From Dyadobacter sp. LHD-138 (lineage in GTDB: Bacteria; Bacteroidota; Bacteroidia; Cytophagales; Spirosomataceae), in NCBI RefSeq assembly GCF_030929615.1, contig NZ_JAVFVU010000002.1, positions 113,227-177,226 on the forward strand: 64,000 nucleotides of DNA, in the 5' to 3' direction. Both the position numbers and the translations under genes were made by a program. Under the pieces are notes generated by a model. The model was not told where the DNA came from. It ran no database searches and saw only the letters and a program-made list of their open reading frames with translations. Below are positions 60,223 to 64,000 of the stretch, in pieces; the first letter of the stretch is position 1, and each line of letters begins with the position of its first letter.

Positions 60223-61185
60223 GTGAATTATAAATCCGACGTTGAAGCAGCCGAGGCTATGAAAGTAGCCTATGAAAAAATCCGTAGTGAAATAGGACAA
60301 GTGATTATCGGACAGGATGAAGTTATCAAACGATTATTAACAGCTATTTTTTGCCAGGGCCACTGTTTGCTTGTTGGTGTTCCAGGATTGGCCAAAACAC
60401 TTTTGATTCAGACGATCGCCTCGTCTCTGGATTTAAAATTCAACAGGATTCAGTTTACACCCGACTTAATGCCATCGGATATCCTGGGTTCTGAAACTTT
60501 GGACCAGAATCGTAATTTCAAATTTATCCACGGGCCTATTTTTGCCAATATCATCCTGGCCGATGAAATTAACCGTACGCCTCCCAAAACCCAATCGGCA
60601 CTTTTGGAAGCCATGCAGGAATATTCCGTGACCATCGCCGGACAAAAACATACGTTGGCCCGTCCGTTTTTTGTATTGGCTACGCAAAACCCGATTGAGC
60701 AGGAAGGTACGTATCCGCTTCCAGAAGCCCAGCTAGACAGGTTTATGTTCATGATCCAGCTTGATTATCCGTCATACGCCGAAGAGGTAACGATCGTAAA
60801 AAACACGACCAACGATACCAGGTATCAGGTAAAAGAAGTAATCACTGCGCAGGAAATTATGGATTTCCAACATCTGGTAAGGCGTGTACCGGTTACGGAC
60901 CATGTGATTCAATACGCAGTTAAGCTGGTACATAAAACGCGTCCTTCGTCGGCGCTTGCTGATAAAGATACCAGCGATTATCTGGAATGGGGCGCAGGGC
61001 CACGTGCTTCGCAGTCGCTTATTCTGGCCGCCAAATGTAACGCCTTGTTGTCAGGAAAATATTCGCCGGATATCGAAGATGTACAGGCGGTTGCACTTCC
61101 GGTATTACGTCACAGAATTATCAGAAATTTCAAAGCAGAAGCGGAAAATATCTCGGTTGACGACATCATCGCACGTCTGCTTTAA
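60223..61185 (+). CDS. MoxR-family AAA+ ATPase
   Basis: A 320-residue cytosolic AAA+ ATPase of the MoxR group, thought to act as chaperones in assembling complexes or inserting metal centres. Walker A is 'VGVPGLAKTLL' (about 52-62), Walker B 'IILADEINRTPPKTQSALLE', sensor 1 'FFVLATQNPIEQEGTYPLPE', and the Arg-finger region 'AQLDRFMFMIQLDYPS' follows. Start is GTG. A DUF58/vWA gene usually follows MoxR, but here the next gene is an aldehyde dehydrogenase; the nearest upstream gene is the SurA-like one, so a role in envelope quality control is suggested but not shown. Confidence 0.93.
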   Translation: MNYKSDVEAAEAMKVAYEKIRSEIGQVIIGQDEVIKRLLTAIFCQGHCLLVGVPGLAKTLLIQTIASSLDLKFNRIQFTPDLMPSDILGSETLDQNRNFKFIHGPIFANIILADEINRTPPKTQSALLEAMQEYSVTIAGQKHTLARPFFVLATQNPIEQEGTYPLPEAQLDRFMFMIQLDYPSYAEEVTIVKNTTNDTRYQVKEVITAQEIMDFQHLVRRVPVTDHVIQYAVKLVHKTRPSSALADKDTSDYLEWGAGPRASQSLILAAKCNALLSGKYSPDIEDVQAVALPVLRHRIIRNFKAEAENISVDDIIARLL

Positions 61186-61206
61186 TCTTGTTAGAAATAT
61201 TATATT

Positions 61207-61255
61207 CAAAAATTTGCGTTGATCCCAAGGGATATCGGCGCAAATTTTTGCTTTT
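61207..61255 (+). terminator. Terminator after the MoxR gene
   Basis: A perfect 12 bp stem ('caaaaatttgcg' with 'cgcaaatttttg') around a 20-base loop, followed by 'ctttta'. Confidence 0.75.
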
Positions 61256-61379
61256 AAAGGAATTTGATCTTCATGCGCGATAGCCGAAACCACTGGAATC
61301 CGGGTATAATATTAGTAGGTTAGAAATCACTAAAGATCCGGCCATTAAAATCCACATCCATAAAACCAAAGTTCCAGTC

Positions 61380-62969
61380 ATGACTATTTCAGGAAAAAAC
61401 TTTATAGGTTATTCACTTTCAGCGCAAAATCAGCATACGTTCAAATCTTATGTTCCGGCTCAAAATATAGAATTACCGGAAACCTTTCACGCGGCCACGC
61501 CGGAGGAGGTAAACAAAACGATGGAACTTGCCCACAAGGCTTTCAACGAATATTCGCTGGTCCCGGCAAAAAAACGTGCAGATTTTCTTATCGCAATCAC
61601 CGAAGAAATCATGGCTGCCGGAGACATCTTGCTGGAAAGAGCACATCTTGAAACTGGCTTGCCAATTGCCCGTTTGCAGGGTGAACGGGCGCGCACAATC
61701 AACCAGCTTACCCAGTTTGCGGACCTTATCCGTGAAGGGTCCTGGGTTGAAGCCAGCATCGACACCGCCATACCAGATCGTACGCCACTACCAAAATCGG
61801 ATCTCCGTAAAATGCTCGTTCCGATCGGGCCTGTTATTGTATTTGGATCCAGCAATTTCCCCTTTGCGTATTCGGTTGCCGGCGTTGATACCGGTCCCGC
61901 ACTAGCCGCCGGAAACCCGGTTGTTGTGAAAGCGCATGCGGCACATCCCGGCGTGAGCGACCTGACTGCACAAGCCATTGTTAAGGCTGCGCAAAGAACG
62001 GGGATGCCGGAGGGCGTATTTTCAATGCTTTATGACGATGGTTACGAAGTTGGTGCGGCGTTGGTAAAACATCCCGCAAGCAAGGCTGTCGGCTTTACCG
62101 GCTCGATCAAAGGAGGTATGGCCCTTTATAAAATGGCGCAGGAACGAGAGGAGCCGATTTCGGTTTTCGCTGAAATGGGAAGCGTCAATCCGATTGTGAT
62201 CCTGCCTGAATATCTTGACAAAAATACGCAGCAACTGGCCAAAACACTGGCTGGCTCCGTGACCTTGGGGGCCGGGCAGTTTTGTACCAACCCGGGGCTC
62301 GTGTTTGTTACCGAATCCGAATCACTTGCTTTGTTTGAGGAAACTTATAAAAACGAAATCCTAAGCGTTGGATCGGCTACCATGTTAACGGCAGGCATCC
62401 GGAAAAACTTCTTTAAACTGCGGGATGAGCTTGTTGCTGAACCCGGCGTGACGGAACTCGCTTTTTCACGCCTGAGTTCTGAGCTGGAAAATCAGTCGCA
62501 GGCGTCGGTATCCAAGGTTAGTGGAAAGGATTTCATCGACAATCCTAAAATTCATGAAGAAGTATTCGGCCCATTTTCCTTGCTGGTTGTCTGCAAGGAT
62601 CATGGCGAACTGCTGGCAGCTATCTCACATCTGAAAGGCCAGTTAACAGCTTCCCTAATGGCAGAACCGACAGAAGCGGCAAAGTATCCGGCGCTTCTGC
62701 AAAGTCTTTCAAGAATATGCGGTCGGTTTATTATGAACGGTGTACCTACGGGTGTTGAAGTTTGCCCTTCCATGCACCATGGCGGGCCCTTTCCTTCGGC
62801 AACCGATGCCCGATTTACATCCGTTGGACGGCATTCCATACTTCGTTTTGTGCGTCCGCAATCTTTCCAGGATTGGGATGATTCATTGTTACCTGATGAA
62901 TTAAAAAATGCCAACCCACTCGGGATTTTCAGATTGGTTAACAATGAAACCACCAAAAGAACAATCTGA
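61380..62969 (+). CDS. NADP-dependent aldehyde dehydrogenase (alpha-ketoglutaric semialdehyde dehydrogenase-like)
   Basis: A 529-residue aldehyde dehydrogenase of the type that oxidises 2,5-dioxopentanoate (alpha-ketoglutarate semialdehyde) at the end of pentose, sugar-acid or hydroxyproline breakdown. 'IGPVIVFGSSNFPFAYSVAG' marks this branch, the cofactor loop is 'AVGFTGSIKGGMAL', the general base Glu lies in 'VFAEMGSVNP', and the nucleophile Cys (about 302) in 'GAGQFCTNPG'. The end includes 'GVPTGVEVCPSMHHGGPFP'. It has no obvious pathway partners nearby. Start ATG at 61380. Confidence 0.93.
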   Translation: MTISGKNFIGYSLSAQNQHTFKSYVPAQNIELPETFHAATPEEVNKTMELAHKAFNEYSLVPAKKRADFLIAITEEIMAAGDILLERAHLETGLPIARLQGERARTINQLTQFADLIREGSWVEASIDTAIPDRTPLPKSDLRKMLVPIGPVIVFGSSNFPFAYSVAGVDTGPALAAGNPVVVKAHAAHPGVSDLTAQAIVKAAQRTGMPEGVFSMLYDDGYEVGAALVKHPASKAVGFTGSIKGGMALYKMAQEREEPISVFAEMGSVNPIVILPEYLDKNTQQLAKTLAGSVTLGAGQFCTNPGLVFVTESESLALFEETYKNEILSVGSATMLTAGIRKNFFKLRDELVAEPGVTELAFSRLSSELENQSQASVSKVSGKDFIDNPKIHEEVFGPFSLLVVCKDHGELLAAISHLKGQLTASLMAEPTEAAKYPALLQSLSRICGRFIMNGVPTGVEVCPSMHHGGPFPSATDARFTSVGRHSILRFVRPQSFQDWDDSLLPDELKNANPLGIFRLVNNETTKRTI

Positions 62970-63022
62970 TCTACCGGAATCTTTTTGCGTTTTTATTGTT
63001 TGTAAAATACTTCACCAGCCAC

Positions 63023-63054
63023 CCGGTCCGACGGATTTTTCGCCGTCGGACCGG
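63023..63054. repeat. REP-like hairpin, relative of the element at 33566
   Basis: A perfect 12 bp stem 'ccggtccgacgg'/'ccgtcggaccgg' with an 8-base loop 'atttttcg'. The core 'gtccgacgg' is shared with 33571-33597. It may also end the aldehyde dehydrogenase transcript. Confidence 0.8.
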
Positions 63055-63081
63055 TAAATAAAAACAGATAAAAGCTACTAA

Positions 63082-63831
63082 ATGTCCAACAAAACCTTTC
63101 ACATCCTTAACGGCGACGCGCTGCTTGATAAATTTCCGGCCGATATCTTAACGGGAGAAATCATCATTGCAAGAGAATGCCTGATCGATGGTCCTGTTAC
63201 AGGAGAAACCTTTGAAGATTTTTGCAAGACCCGCGCCAATTTCATACATGAAACGTATGAAGAAGAAACGGATGCCTATTTCAACGATGTTGCCTCGGAA
63301 TTTGCCAGGATCAAAGCGATTCCTGCCGGCTCAGAGGTTAACTTCTGGTTTGAAGACGATTTGTTTTGCCAGATCAATTTCTGGTTTTGCATTTCCCTTC
63401 TTGAACCGGTTTTGGATTCAATTAAAGCATATATCGTCAAACCAAATGTTAATGCCCAAGAACCCGACTGGCGGGGATTTGGTATGATGGATCATCATCT
63501 ACTGGCCGGGGCTTATCAAGACAAACAACAGCTTTCCTTGTCAGATTTGAGTTTGTTCAATAACCTCTGGACTGCCTATCAAAAAAATGACCGTACTGCG
63601 CTCGCAACCTTATCTGCCGTAAAAACTGATCAGTTTCCATTTCTTGAAATAGTGGTTCAGGCACAATTGGACCGTGCCAACGACCGGCCGCAGCATGTTT
63701 TGAAAGATATTATGAAGGAAAAACAAACCGCAGATTTCGCGATTATTTTCAGGGAATTCAGTAAACGAGAAGGGATTTATGGGTTTGGAGACTGGCAGGT
63801 GGAGAAGCTGCTGGAAGAAATAAATAGCTGA
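63082..63831 (+). CDS. DUF1835-domain protein
   Basis: A 249-residue cytosolic protein. The start 'FHILNGDALLDKF' matches the DUF1835 pattern (HIxNGD), followed by 'IIIARECLIDGPV' and a middle with 'VNFWFEDDLFCQINFWFCIS', typical of this family of unknown function. The C-terminal part is helical and ends 'GIYGFGDWQVEKLLEE', as in related proteins. No neighbours suggest a role; the next 169 bases to the window end hold no gene. Confidence 0.85.
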   Translation: MSNKTFHILNGDALLDKFPADILTGEIIIARECLIDGPVTGETFEDFCKTRANFIHETYEEETDAYFNDVASEFARIKAIPAGSEVNFWFEDDLFCQINFWFCISLLEPVLDSIKAYIVKPNVNAQEPDWRGFGMMDHHLLAGAYQDKQQLSLSDLSLFNNLWTAYQKNDRTALATLSAVKTDQFPFLEIVVQAQLDRANDRPQHVLKDIMKEKQTADFAIIFREFSKREGIYGFGDWQVEKLLEEINS

Positions 63832-64000
63832 GCTAATTTTTTAAAATGGGATAAAGCTATCGAAATTTCACAGAAGCCAGTCTTGACTTCTCCTATGTTT
63901 ACGGTAGTGATAAATATTGGTTTAATATTTTGTAAATACCAATAAATTTGACTTGTAAAGTGAAAAAGAAGTGAGAGTAGATTGACTTCCAAGCAGCTTT

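Overview
The window looks like an ordinary chromosomal stretch from a member of the Bacteroidota, most likely order Cytophagales; a Dyadobacter-like genome is my best guess, from gene content only. The support is a SusC/SusD pair, promoter boxes of the Bacteroidota type (TTTG, about 20 bases, TAnnTTTG), bacillithiol synthesis (BshA), many exported beta-barrel proteins, and several TTG/GTG starts with weak ribosome binding sites. I saw no rRNA or tRNA gene, CRISPR array, transposase, integrase or phage gene.

Layout. 1-7515: the end of a SusC-type transporter, a SusD lipoprotein, then RidA, a SelA-like PLP enzyme, an amidohydrolase and an RraA-type aldolase, all four with export signals, and a BASS-type sodium symporter. 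I read this as one uptake and breakdown locus working largely in the periplasm. 7643-8146: a GNAT acetyltransferase on the minus strand. 8290-14960: a TPP riboswitch followed by thiS, thiC, a TenI-like gene, thiE, thiG, thiH and a ThiF/MoeB-rhodanese gene. 15031-17964: an AraC regulator with a probable operator, a nitrilase-family hydrolase and a TauE/SafE exporter. 18079-20576: nuoA, nuoB and nuoC, interrupted by an oppositely oriented gene and not followed by nuoD.

20734-35577: a thioredoxin-fold protein, an Omp85-like barrel, an M50-like membrane protein, carB (short form), a DUF4834-like protein, bshA, a UbiA-type prenyltransferase, a secreted DUF3108-like protein, purN, an EamA transporter, a J-domain protein and a small barrel. 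35679-48761: a FabF-like synthase, a degenerate zincin-like secreted protein, DoxX, a DEAD-box helicase, a Wzi-like barrel, a 1.2 kb gene-free interval rich in repeats and RNA-like structure, hemA, a histidine kinase, a kinase-like/Omp85 fusion and a lipoprotein. 48927-63831: a LuxE-like enzyme, a gluconate dehydrogenase subunit 3/GMC pair, a DUF5009 membrane protein, a VOC protein, aquaporin, a four-helix protein, two parvulin-type periplasmic chaperones followed by a MoxR ATPase, an aldehyde dehydrogenase and a DUF1835 protein.

The most interesting signals are: the exported PLP/RidA/amidohydrolase/aldolase locus; a roughly 100 bp dispersed repeat at two sites whose copies differ by exactly one heptamer, together with further period-7 tracts just upstream of genes; REP-like hairpin clusters, one of which is translated into the C-terminus of the TenI-like protein; a likely structured RNA ending in a very strong terminator at 42520-42553; a lipid/protein-kinase-like motif fused to an Omp85 barrel; and a parvulin chaperone carrying an OmpA-like segment. 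All family calls come from reading the sequence; no database search was run.
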